Shown here one piece after another: positions 31,238-39,623 of a stretch of 64,000 nucleotides of DNA; position 1 is the stretch's first letter; each line of letters begins with the position of its first letter. The notes beneath the pieces are model-generated. The model searched no databases, was not told where the DNA came from, and was given only the letters and a program-made list of their open reading frames with translations. The position numbers and the translations under genes were made by a program. Origin of the DNA: CAIWHR01 sp963846855 (GTDB taxonomy: Bacteria > Pseudomonadota > Gammaproteobacteria > Burkholderiales > Casimicrobiaceae); NCBI GenBank assembly GCA_963846855.1, contig CAWJXK010000003.1, positions 229,624 to 293,623 of the forward strand, given 5' to 3'.

Positions 31238-32092
31238 CTAGTCTTCCCCCGCCGGAAGGCGGACGATGTAGCCGCCCGATTTCTCGTCGCGCTCGAGCTC
31301 CAGAGTGCCGTCGCGCTGAGCGTCCTCCAGCATCCCGTTGAACGAGCGATACCCATAGTAGGATTCGTTGAAGCCCGGCTTGCGGCGCTTCAGCGCCTGC
31401 TTGACCATCGAGCCCCAAATCTTCTCGTCGTCGCCGCGCTCGGTCACGAGCGCCTCGACGGTTTCAATGATGAGATCCTGCGCCTCCTGGCGGCGTTCGT
31501 CATCCCCCTTGCGCGCCGGCGCGGATGGGGCACTCTCCATGGCCGCCGAAGGCTTCGCCGCAGCTCTCGCGCCCTGCGCCCGCGCGGGCGTCTTGCGCGC
31601 CGCAGGCTTGGCCCGCTCGCGGACAAGGTCATCGTAATAGATGAATTCGTCGCAGTTCGCGATCAGGAGGTCGGACGTCGAATTCTTGACCCCCACGCCG
31701 ATGACGCCCTTGGCGTTCTCGCGCAGCTTGGACACCAGCGGCGAGAAGTCCGAGTCGCCGCTGATGATCACGAACGTGTCGACGTGCGACTTGGTGTAGC
31801 AGAGGTCGAGCGCGTCGACGACCATGCGGATGTCCGCAGAGTTCTTGCCGGACTGCCGAACGTGCGGGATCTCGATCAGCTCGAAGCTCGCCTCGTGCAT
31901 CGGCGCCTTGAATCCCTTGTAGCGCTCCCAGTCGCAGTACGCCTTCTTGACGACGATGCTGCCCTTCAGCAGCAGGCGCTCCAGCACCTTGCCGATGTCG
32001 AATTTATCGTACTTGGCATCGCGCACGCCGAGCGCGATGTTCTCGAAGTCGCAGAACAACGCCATGTTGGTGACTTCCTGCCGCTGTGCCAT
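31238..32092 (-). CDS. NYN (PIN-like) RNase with OST-HTH/LOTUS domain
   Basis: 284 residues. The N-terminal NYN/DUF88 domain (about 10-160) shows the acidic active site: LFCDFENIA (Asp15) and IISGDSDFSPLV (Asp113, Asp115), with DIRMVVDALD between. A low-complexity Ala/Pro/Lys linker (160-200) joins a C-terminal OST-HTH/LOTUS domain (about 205-280, KQALKRRKPGFNESYYGYRS) that binds RNA, including G-quadruplex RNA in some proteins. It is probably a metal-dependent RNase or RNA-bound regulator. The start follows from the stop frame; the ATG gives MAQRQEVTNMAL. Confidence 0.9.
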   Translation of the reverse strand: MAQRQEVTNMALFCDFENIALGVRDAKYDKFDIGKVLERLLLKGSIVVKKAYCDWERYKGFKAPMHEASFELIEIPHVRQSGKNSADIRMVVDALDLCYTKSHVDTFVIISGDSDFSPLVSKLRENAKGVIGVGVKNSTSDLLIANCDEFIYYDDLVRERAKPAARKTPARAQGARAAAKPSAAMESAPSAPARKGDDERRQEAQDLIIETVEALVTERGDDEKIWGSMVKQALKRRKPGFNESYYGYRSFNGMLEDAQRDGTLELERDEKSGGYIVRLPAGED

Positions 32093-32297
32093 GGATCCTT
32101 TCCTTGCCGCGCTCCAAACCCCGGCCCGCCCGCGAGGCGGGCTTCCGGGCTTGCCGAACTTGTCACAATAGCAGCCTCGGGGAGCGCTGAATACCCGCGG
32201 CGCCGCCGGCCGCCCGGCCGCCGAGGCGCACCTGCACGCGCGGCACAAGGCGGCGTAGACTCCGCCGGACATTCTCCGCGCAACGAAAGGACGAGAC

Positions 32298-32729
32298 ATG
32301 GGACTGCTGGACAGCTTGTTGGGCGGCGTACTGGGCGGCAACCGCGGCGCGGGCGCCAACGCAGACGGCAGCGCGCCGCTGAACCCGATGATGCTGATGG
32401 CGCTGCAGTTGCTGCAGCAGAACGGCGGCATCCAGGGACTGCTCGCGAAGTTCCAGCAGGCCGGCTGCGCGGACGAGGTGCAGTCGTGGATTTCCACCGG
32501 GAAGAACCTGCCGATCTCGGGAGACGTCCTCGCCAAGGTGCTTGGTCATGGGCAGCTCGGCGAGATCGCGCGCAATCTCGGCATCGACAGTAGCGCCGCC
32601 GCGGGCGGGCTCGCGGCAACGCTGCCGCAGGTGGTCGATCAGCTGACGCCGCAGGGATCGATTCCGCACGACGAGAGCGACCTCGTTTCGAAGGCGCTCG
32701 CGATCCTCAATCAGCAGAAGCCGGCCTGA
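32298..32729 (+). CDS. YidB-like (DUF937) protein
   Basis: 143 residues. It opens with a Gly-rich helix (MGLLDSLLGGVLGG). The conserved block GLLAKFQQAGCADEVQSWIS is followed by GKNLPISGDVLAKVLGHGQL and IARNLGIDSSAAAGGLAATL, typical of DUF937/YidB proteins. It is soluble and cytoplasmic by appearance, with unknown function. A GGAC/AAAGGA-type site lies before the ATG. The gene stands alone, divergent from the NYN gene. Confidence 0.88.
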   Translation: MGLLDSLLGGVLGGNRGAGANADGSAPLNPMMLMALQLLQQNGGIQGLLAKFQQAGCADEVQSWISTGKNLPISGDVLAKVLGHGQLGEIARNLGIDSSAAAGGLAATLPQVVDQLTPQGSIPHDESDLVSKALAILNQQKPA

Positions 32730-32808
32730 CGCACGCGCGCCGCCGCGACGTCGCGCTACAATCCGAGGCTGGGAGCATCCGCTTCCGGCCTTCTTCCTGC
32801 GCGATTCC

Positions 32809-33639
32809 TTGGATCAGCCCACCCTTCTCACCGCGCTCTTCCTCGGCATCGTCGAGGGCCTGACCGAATTTCTTCCTGTATCGTCGACCGGGCACCTGAT
32901 CGTCGCGGGATCGCTCGCCGGCTACACCGGCGAACAGGCGAAGGTGTTCGAGATCGTGATCCAGGCAGGCGCGATTCTCGCCGTATGCTGGGAGTACCGG
33001 GCAAGGCTCGTCGCGGTGCTGCGCGGCCTCGCGTCGGAGCCGCGTGCGCAGCGCTTCGCGGTCAACCTCGTCGTGGCGTTCCTTCCCGCGGCCATCGTGG
33101 GCCTCGCATTCGGCAAGGCGATCAAGGCGCACCTCTTCGCGCCGGTGCCGGTCGCCTGCGCATTCGTCGCCGGCGCGCTCGTGATCCTCTGGGTCGAGGG
33201 GCGGCAGAAGGCATGGCCCGCGGCGGCGCGGATCGGCTCCGTCGACGACATGACGTGGCGGGACGCGTTCAAGGTGGGATGCGCGCAGTGCCTCGCGCTG
33301 ATCCCGGGAACCTCGCGCTCGGGTGCGACGATCATCGGCGGCATGCTGTTCGGGCTCTCGCGCGTCGCCGCCACCGAGTTCTCGTTCTTCCTCGCGATCC
33401 CGACGCTGTTCGCGGCGACCGCGTACTCGCTGTGGAAGGATGCCGCGCTGCTCGAACGCGGCGCGCTGTCCGCCTTCGGCGTCGGCTTCGTCGCGGCGTT
33501 CGTCTCCGCGTTCGCCTGCGTGCGCTGGCTGATCCGTTACGTGAGCCATCATGATTTCGTGCCGTTCGCGTGGTATCGCATCGCCTTCGGTGCGCTCATC
33601 CTGCTGACGGCCTGGGCCGGCGTCGTCACGTGGGACTAG
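32809..33639 (+). CDS. uppP: Undecaprenyl-diphosphatase UppP (BacA)
   Basis: 276 residues with about eight membrane helices. The two catalytic motifs are present: GLTEFLPVSSTGHLIV near the N-terminus (Glu and Ser/Thr/His) and IPGTSRSGATIIGG near the middle (Arg). It hydrolyses undecaprenyl pyrophosphate to recycle the lipid carrier for cell-wall synthesis and gives low-level bacitracin resistance. I use the TTG at 32809 since the protein then begins DQPTLLTALFLGIVEG, the normal family start. The next gene's GTG overlaps its end. Confidence 0.94.
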   Translation: MDQPTLLTALFLGIVEGLTEFLPVSSTGHLIVAGSLAGYTGEQAKVFEIVIQAGAILAVCWEYRARLVAVLRGLASEPRAQRFAVNLVVAFLPAAIVGLAFGKAIKAHLFAPVPVACAFVAGALVILWVEGRQKAWPAAARIGSVDDMTWRDAFKVGCAQCLALIPGTSRSGATIIGGMLFGLSRVAATEFSFFLAIPTLFAATAYSLWKDAALLERGALSAFGVGFVAAFVSAFACVRWLIRYVSHHDFVPFAWYRIAFGALILLTAWAGVVTWD

Positions 33640-34591
33640 CCGGCGGCGCGCCGGCGCCTCCCGCGCGCTGGATCGGGCCGGTGTACGCGGCGGTCGGCGT
33701 GCTCGGCTTCTCGTTCAAGGCGATCCTGATCAAGCTTGCCTACGCCAAGTATCCGGCGATCGATGCGGTGACGCTGCTCGCGCTGCGGATGATCTACTCG
33801 GCGCCGTTCTTCGTCGCGATGGCATGGTGGGCGAGTCGCAGCGACGGCGCGCGGCCCTTCACCCGGCGCGACTGGACGAGCCTCGCGTGCGCTCGGGATT
33901 CATCGGCTATTACCTCGCGAGCCTCGTCGACTTCATGGGGCTGAAGTACATCAGCGCGGCGCTCGAGCGGCTGGTGCTCTTCCTCTACCCGACGATCGTC
34001 GTGCTGCTGTCGGCATGTGGGAAGGCAAGCCGATCACGCGCCGCACGCTGCTGGCGCTTTTGATTTCCTACGCGGGCATCGCGCTCGTCTTCGTGCACGA
34101 TCTCAATTTCGCCGGCGATCCCGCGGCGCTGCTGACCGGCGGCGCGCTGGTGCTCGCGAGCGCATTCCTCTACGCGGTCTACCTCGTCCGTGCCGCCGAC
34201 GTGATCGCGCGGATCGGCAGCCTGCGCTTCATTTCGTGGGCGATGCTGGCGTCGACGGTGTTCGTTCTGCTGCAGTTCGCGCTGACACGGCCCGATCGCG
34301 TTGCTCGACGTGCCGGCGTCGATCCACTGGATTTCGCTCGCGATGGCGGTGTTCTCGACCGTGCTGCCGACCTGGCTCATCGCCGAATCGATCCGTCGCA
34401 TCGGATCCAACGCCGCGTCGCTCGTCGGCTCGATCGGTCCCGTGTTCACGATCGGCCTCGGCGCGCTGATCCTCGGCGAGCCGGTGTACGCCATCCAGCT
34501 CGTCGGCGCCGCGCTGGTGCTGCTCGGCGTGACGCTGGTCACGCTGCGTCGCGGCCGCCGCGCCGTCGCCGAGGCGGCGGAAACGCCGTAG
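33630..34591 (+). pseudogene. EamA/DMT-family transporter, multiply frameshifted
   Basis: Four segments in different frames together give a full ten-helix EamA transporter. They are the GTG start at 33630 to about 33890 (VYAAVGVLGFSFKAILIKLA), then GFIGYYLASLVDFMGLKYIS to about 34015, then PITRRTLLALLISYAGIALV to about 34300, then the final part ending LGVTLVTLRRGRRAVAE. Three shifts in under 1 kb make this either a decayed gene or a poorly sequenced stretch; no residues seem deleted, which favours the latter. It overlaps the uppP stop, suggesting one transcript. Substrate unknown. Confidence 0.82.
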
Positions 34592-34714
34592 CCTTCGGCG
34601 CCCGCGCCGCTCCGCCGCGCCGCGGCGGCCTGCGCCGCAACGGCCTATAATTTGCCGTTGGGCGCCATCTCGAATTCATCGCCGGCCGGCGGCCAGATTT
34701 CGGAGTTGCAACGG

Positions 34715-36448
34715 ATGACGCACGACGTCGATCTCATTGTCAGAAACGGCCTCATGGTCGACGGCACCGGCGCCACGCCGCGTCGCGCCGACGTTGCGGT
34801 TTCCGCTGGACGCATCGCCGCCATCGGCGCGATCACGGCGCGTGCGCGCAGCGAGATCGACGCCGACGGAATGATCGTGACGCCGGGCTTCGTCGACATC
34901 CACACGCACTACGACGGCCAGGTGACGTGGGAGAATCGGCTCGTGCCGTCGTCGACGCACGGCGTGACCACCGTGGTGACGGGCAACTGCGGCGTCGGCT
35001 TCGCCCCGTGCAGACCGGACCAGCACGAGATGCTCATCCGGCTGATGGAAGGCGTCGAGGACATTCCGCATCCGGTGCTGGCGGACGGGTTGCCGTGGAG
35101 CTGGGAGACCTACCCGCAGTATCTCGATTTCCTCGCGACACGTTCGTTCGACGCGGACATCTGCAGCTACCTGCCGCATGCGCCGGTCAGGGTCTACGTG
35201 ATGGGCCAGCGCGGCGCGGATCGCGAGCCTGCGAGCGCCGCGGATCTTGCCGCGATGGCCCGCATCGTGCGCGACGCGGTGGCCGCCGGGGCGATGGGCT
35301 TCTCGACGTCGCGCACATTTTTCCACCGGTCGAGCGACGGCAGCTCGACGCCGAGCTTCGAGGCCGCGGAGGAGGAGCTGATGGCGCTTGCGCTGGCCCT
35401 CAAGGATTGCGGACGCGGCGCGATGCAGCTCATCACCGATTTCGACGAGCCCGACGCAGTGTTCGCGATGCTGCGCCGGCTGGTCGAGCGCTCCGGCCGG
35501 CCGCTGTCGGTCTCGCTGCTGGAAGGCGCCTACGGGCCGATGACCCTGCGCTGGCGCGACATCCTCGACGGCGCCGCCGCGGCCACCGCGGCCGGCCTGC
35601 CGATCAAGGCGCAGGTGCTGGGCCGCGCGATCGGCGTGATGCTGGGGCACGAGCTCACGCTCAACACGTTCTACACATGCGAGTCGTATCGCAAGCTCGC
35701 GCACCTTCCGTTCGAAGAGCGTGTCCGGGAGCTGCGGCGGCCCGAGACACGGGCCAGGATTCTCGCCGAATCGGCCGATCCCGACCCGCTCATCGTGCTG
35801 GGTCGGCTCGCGCGCGAGTTCGACCACATGTTCCTGCTCGGCGATCCGCCCGATTACGAGCAGCCGATGGAGCAGAGCATCGCCGCCCGGGCGCAACGGC
35901 TGGGCGTGTCGCCGGAAGCGCTGGCGTACGACCTGATGCTGGAACTCGACGGGCGCAACAACCTCTACGTGACGCTGTGCAACTACGAGGGTGGCTCGCT
36001 CGACTCGTCACTGGAAATGATACGGCATCCGGGCGCGGTGCTGGGGCTGGGCGACGGCGGCGCCCATTGCGGAACCATCTGCGACGGCAGCTATCCCACT
36101 TTCATGCTGACGCACTGGGTGCGCGATCGGCGGCGCGGCGAGCGATTGCCGCTGCAGCAGGTCGTGAAGATGCTGAGTCACGACACGGCACGGGCCGTCG
36201 GTCTTGACGACCGTGGCGTCATCGCGCCGGGCTACAAGGCCGATCTCAACGTCGTCGACATGGATCGGCTCCATCTGCATGCCCCTGAGGTCGCACGCGA
36301 CCTGCCGAGCGGCGGACGGCGCCTCGTGCAGCGCGCGGAGGGTTACGCCGCGACGATCGTGGGCGGGATCGTCGTGCATCGCGACGGATTGCCGACCGGG
36401 GCACTCCCGGGACGCCTCGTTCGCGGGCCGCAGCTCGCCGTTCATTGA
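34715..36448 (+). CDS. Amidohydrolase, D-aminoacylase-like
   Basis: 577 residues of the metal-dependent amidohydrolase superfamily. The N-terminal barrel signature is VTPGFVDIHTHYDGQVTW (HxH), and the D-aminoacylase-like TGNCGVGFAPCRP follows. The late Asp/His motif is LGDGGAHCGTICDGSYP, and the composite beta domain closes with GYKADLNVVDMDRL. N-acyl-D-amino-acid deacylases show this layout, but several other cyclic-amide or ester hydrolases do too. I chose the ATG at 34715. It is followed at 52 bases by the aldehyde dehydrogenase gene, so the pair may share a degradation pathway. Confidence 0.88.
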   Translation: MTHDVDLIVRNGLMVDGTGATPRRADVAVSAGRIAAIGAITARARSEIDADGMIVTPGFVDIHTHYDGQVTWENRLVPSSTHGVTTVVTGNCGVGFAPCRPDQHEMLIRLMEGVEDIPHPVLADGLPWSWETYPQYLDFLATRSFDADICSYLPHAPVRVYVMGQRGADREPASAADLAAMARIVRDAVAAGAMGFSTSRTFFHRSSDGSSTPSFEAAEEELMALALALKDCGRGAMQLITDFDEPDAVFAMLRRLVERSGRPLSVSLLEGAYGPMTLRWRDILDGAAAATAAGLPIKAQVLGRAIGVMLGHELTLNTFYTCESYRKLAHLPFEERVRELRRPETRARILAESADPDPLIVLGRLAREFDHMFLLGDPPDYEQPMEQSIAARAQRLGVSPEALAYDLMLELDGRNNLYVTLCNYEGGSLDSSLEMIRHPGAVLGLGDGGAHCGTICDGSYPTFMLTHWVRDRRRGERLPLQQVVKMLSHDTARAVGLDDRGVIAPGYKADLNVVDMDRLHLHAPEVARDLPSGGRRLVQRAEGYAATIVGGIVVHRDGLPTGALPGRLVRGPQLAVH

Positions 36449-36500
36449 GAGCGAATGAATCATCGCCGGCGATGCCGCCGGCGCATCGAGGAGACTGACG

Positions 36501-37988
36501 ATGGCCCCCGACACGATCGACCGCGCGGCTCCCGCGCTCAAGGACCCTTCGCTGTTGCGACAGCTCTGCTACGTTGGCGGCCAGTGGATCGGCGCGGACG
36601 ACGGAGCGACGCATCCGGTCGTCAACCCGGCGAACGGCAAGCTGGTCGGCACGTCACCGATGTTGGGCGCTGCCGAGACGCGGCGCGCGATCGACGCGGC
36701 GAGCGCGGCGTGGCCCGGGTGGCGCGCGAAGACCGCGAAGGAGCGCGGCGCCGTGCTGCGCAAGTGGTTCGAGCTGATGCTGGCCAACGTCGATGACCTC
36801 GCGCTGATCCTTACGACCGAGCAGGGGAAGCCGCTCTCCGAATCGAAGGGTGAGGTCACGATCGGCGCATGGTACGTCGAGTGGTTCGCCGAGGAGGCGC
36901 GCCGCGTCTACGGCGACGTGATCCCCACGATCGGCAACGACCGGCGGCTCGTCGTCATCAAGGAGCCGGTCGGCGTCTGCGCGGCGATCACACCGTGGAA
37001 TTTCCCGTCCTCGATGATCACGCGCAAGGTCGCGCCCGCGCTCGCGGCCGGGTGCACCGTCGTCATCAAGCCGGCCGAGGCCACGCCTTTTTCGGCGCTG
37101 GTCCTGGCCGAGCTCGCGCATCGAGCGGGCTTTCCGCCCGGCGTGCTCAACGTGGTCACCGGCAATGCGGCGGCGATCGGCGGCGAGATGTGCGCGAATC
37201 CGCTGGTGCGCAAGCTCTCGTTCACCGGGTCGACCGAGGTCGGGCGCCTGCTGATGAAGCAGGTCGCGCCGACGATCAAGAAGATCTCGCTCGAGCTCGG
37301 CGGCAACGCGCCGTTCATCGTGTTCGACGACGCCGATCTCGACGCCGCCGCCGACGGCGCCATCATCTCCAAGTTCCGCAACGCCGGGCAGACGTGCGTG
37401 TGCGCGAACCGCCTGTTCGTCCACGCGAAGGTCTACGATGCGTTCGCCGCGAAGCTCGCGGAGCGCGTGAAGGCGCTGAAGGTCGGTGCGGGCACCGACG
37501 CGGGCGTCACGCAGGGACCGCTGATCGACGCGGCGGCGCTCGCCAAGGTCGAGGAGCACGTCGCCGACGCCACGAAGCAGGGGGCTACGGTCGCCCTCGG
37601 CGGGCGCCGGCATGCGTTGGGCGGAACGTTCTACGAGCCGACGGTGCTGACCGGCGTCACCGCCGAGATGAAGATCTTCCGCGAGGAGACCTTCGGGCCG
37701 GTCGCCCCGCTCATCCGGTTCTCGTCGGACGCCGAAGTCATCGAGCTCGCCAACCGCACCGAGTTCGGTCTCGCGTCGTATTTCTATTCGCGCGACATCG
37801 GCCGCATCTGGCGCGTCGCCGAGGCGCTCGAGTACGGGATGGTGGGCGTCAACACCGGGCTCATCACGACCGAGGTCGCGCCGTTCGGCGGCATGAAGCA
37901 GTCGGGACTCGGCCGCGAAGGATCGAAATACGGGATCGACGAGTTCGTCGAGGTCAAGTACGTCTGCTTCGGCGGCATCGACCGCTGA
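36501..37988 (+). CDS. gabD: Succinate-semialdehyde-type aldehyde dehydrogenase
   Basis: 495 residues, a complete ALDH. The cofactor motif is TPWNFPSSMITRKVAPALAA, with FTGSTEVGRLLM. The general base is Glu265 (LELGGNAPFIVF) and the nucleophile Cys299 (NAGQTCVCANR). It is closest in pattern to NADP-dependent succinate-semialdehyde dehydrogenase (GabD), including GMKQSGLGREGSKYGIDE. It oxidises an acid semialdehyde to a dicarboxylate; related enzymes use glutarate semialdehyde, so the symbol is moderately sure. Confidence 0.88.
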   Translation: MAPDTIDRAAPALKDPSLLRQLCYVGGQWIGADDGATHPVVNPANGKLVGTSPMLGAAETRRAIDAASAAWPGWRAKTAKERGAVLRKWFELMLANVDDLALILTTEQGKPLSESKGEVTIGAWYVEWFAEEARRVYGDVIPTIGNDRRLVVIKEPVGVCAAITPWNFPSSMITRKVAPALAAGCTVVIKPAEATPFSALVLAELAHRAGFPPGVLNVVTGNAAAIGGEMCANPLVRKLSFTGSTEVGRLLMKQVAPTIKKISLELGGNAPFIVFDDADLDAAADGAIISKFRNAGQTCVCANRLFVHAKVYDAFAAKLAERVKALKVGAGTDAGVTQGPLIDAAALAKVEEHVADATKQGATVALGGRRHALGGTFYEPTVLTGVTAEMKIFREETFGPVAPLIRFSSDAEVIELANRTEFGLASYFYSRDIGRIWRVAEALEYGMVGVNTGLITTEVAPFGGMKQSGLGREGSKYGIDEFVEVKYVCFGGIDR

Positions 37989-38035
37989 CGACTGGCGCGA
38001 GGCGGCCGTCCCGCGACGCGCCGTGCGGCCATGCC

Positions 38036-38343
38036 CTAGGAGCCTGTCGGGCTTGGTTTCACGTATGCGTTGCCGGGCTAAAGAGCGATGGATGCGCGGC
38101 GCGAGGCGCAGCGAATATCGTGAATCTTCGCAAGCCGAGCAACAAAGCAGACGCGCTTTTCAGACGCGCTTTTTGGCAGCGGCACCCAAATGAGCGAAGG
38201 GACGGGGCGCTTTGGGCGCCTCGTTTGCCTCATGCTGCGTTGCTCGCCCTCGGCATATTCCCGATATGCTCTCGGGCTCGCGCCTTGAACTGCGCCCAAA
38301 CCGCCTCCGTTGCATACGCGAAATCAAGTCCGACAGGCTCCTA
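38036..38343. mobile_element. MITE-like element with long terminal inverted repeats
   Basis: About 308 bases bounded by TAGGAGCCTGTCGG(G/A)CTTG in opposite orientation. The inverted repeats continue inward over about 30 bases with few mismatches (TTTC, CGTATGC). The interior has no credible gene; it carries a direct repeat CAGACGCGCTTTT and stretches with lower GC than the flanks. This matches a non-autonomous miniature inverted-repeat element. The right end replaces the C-terminus of the neighbouring small membrane-protein gene. Target duplications are not clear. Confidence 0.75.
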
Positions 38344-38725
38344 ACATGCGGGGCGGACGCGCCCCCCTCGCCCTCGCGCGTCCGACTCCCCGCAGCGGTG
38401 CCCCGGCCTGCGCGTTCTCTCGGGAACGCTGCGTTTCAGAACGTCGGAGCCGGCGCCTCGTTCCCGGCGGCCGCAAATTTGACGTCGCGTCCGCGGGCAC
38501 CGACGGGTCCCGCGCAGTCGACCCCTTGCCGACGATGTAGGCAGCGGGCGCCGGCGACGGGGCTTCCGCCACGACGGTCGCCTGCTCCGCAGCGAGCTCG
38601 TCCGGCATCACCTTCCCATGACCTGCGTCGAGGGCGATCAGTCCGACCACTGCCGCGAAGGCCATGACCGTCAGGCCGACGTGAAGCGAGGTCAATCCAT
38701 CCTTGCCACGAAAGTAATTGCGCAT
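38324..38725 (-). CDS. Small single-helix protein with element-altered C-terminus
   Basis: 133 residues. The start is well supported: AAGGAG five bases before the ATG at 38725. The N-terminus (MRNYFRGKDGLTSLHVGL) leads into one membrane helix (VGLTVMAFAAVVGLIALDAG), then an Ala/Pro-rich outer part. From about residue 75 the sequence becomes Arg-rich and unlike a natural protein, and the last codons lie inside the inverted repeat of the MITE-like element. The original C-terminus was probably lost through a frameshift or the insertion. Family unknown. Confidence 0.55.
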   Translation of the reverse strand: MRNYFRGKDGLTSLHVGLTVMAFAAVVGLIALDAGHGKVMPDELAAEQATVVAEAPSPAPAAYIVGKGSTARDPSVPADATSNLRPPGTRRRLRRSETQRSRENAQAGAPLRGVGRARARGARPPRMLGACRT

Positions 38726-38915
38726 TGCGATCTCCTTGCCATCCGGTGGATTCCGCCGCACAAGTGGGAGGCGGCGGACCTGGTCGGCGGCGTCTATCGA
38801 AACGGCGACGCCGACGATTGCCAATCTACCGGCGCGCGGGCGCGGCGGAGAGGGAGCATTCGGCACGGGAAATGTCGAGTATTCGCGCAACGCGGGCGCG
38901 AAGGCCGCGACGGGG

Positions 38916-39572
38916 CTACCAGGCGGGCGGCAATTTCTTCCGGATGGTGATCGTGCGCTCGTCGACGCTGAGATAGCCGCCGCCGACGAGGTCCTTCATC
39001 AATCGACTGATCATGTCGCGCGACGCGCCGACGCGCTCCGCGATGTCCTGCTGCGTGAGCTTCTCCGGGACCACCTGCGCTCCGTCGACGTCCTTCGCGA
39101 GCCCGGTCAAAAGGCGCACGAGGCGGCCGTAGACGTCGGACAGCGCGAGGCTCTTCACGCTCTCGGTCGTGCGGCGCACGCGTCGGATGAGCCGCTCGAC
39201 CAGGTTCAGCGCGAATTCGGGATGCGCGAGGACGAACTCGCGGAAGTTGGCGCGGCTCACGACGGCGCAGCTCGTGGGCTCCATCGTCATGACCGAAGCC
39301 GATCGCGGCTCGCCGTCGAGCGACATCTCGCCCACGTATTCGCCCGGGCCATGGAAATCGATCACGAACTCCTTGCCCGCCTCGTTGCTCGCGAACACCT
39401 TCACCTTGCCGGTGAGGACGATGTAGAGCGAGTCGCCGACGTCGCCTTCGTTGATGAGGATCGTGTTCTTCGGAAATTGCCGGACGACGCCCGAGGTCGC
39501 GATCGCACGCAGCGTCTCCTGCGTCAGCGGCGCGAGCGGGTCGGCGGGATCCTGGGCGCGGGCGGCGGGCAA
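38916..39572 (-). CDS. Crp/Fnr-family transcriptional regulator
   Basis: 218 residues. An N-terminal cyclic-nucleotide-binding-fold domain (about 20-130, ILINEGDVGDSLYIVLTGKV, FHGPGEYVGEMSLDGEPRSA) and a C-terminal winged helix (about 145-215, KLTQQDIAERVGASRDMISR). No Fnr-type N-terminal cysteines are seen; the pocket motif GEMSLDGEPRSA resembles the cAMP-binding GELALxxxxxRAA pattern, so an effector of the cNMP type is possible. The start is TTG at 39572, supported by a GGAGG site eight bases upstream. It sits beside the ligase/Liv cluster on the same strand and may regulate it (inference). Confidence 0.9.
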   Translation of the reverse strand: MPAARAQDPADPLAPLTQETLRAIATSGVVRQFPKNTILINEGDVGDSLYIVLTGKVKVFASNEAGKEFVIDFHGPGEYVGEMSLDGEPRSASVMTMEPTSCAVVSRANFREFVLAHPEFALNLVERLIRRVRRTTESVKSLALSDVYGRLVRLLTGLAKDVDGAQVVPEKLTQQDIAERVGASRDMISRLMKDLVGGGYLSVDERTITIRKKLPPAW

Positions 39573-39623
39573 GTGCGACCTCCTGGCGGCGGCGACGCGA
39601 TCATGCTAGCACGGCCGCCAGGG

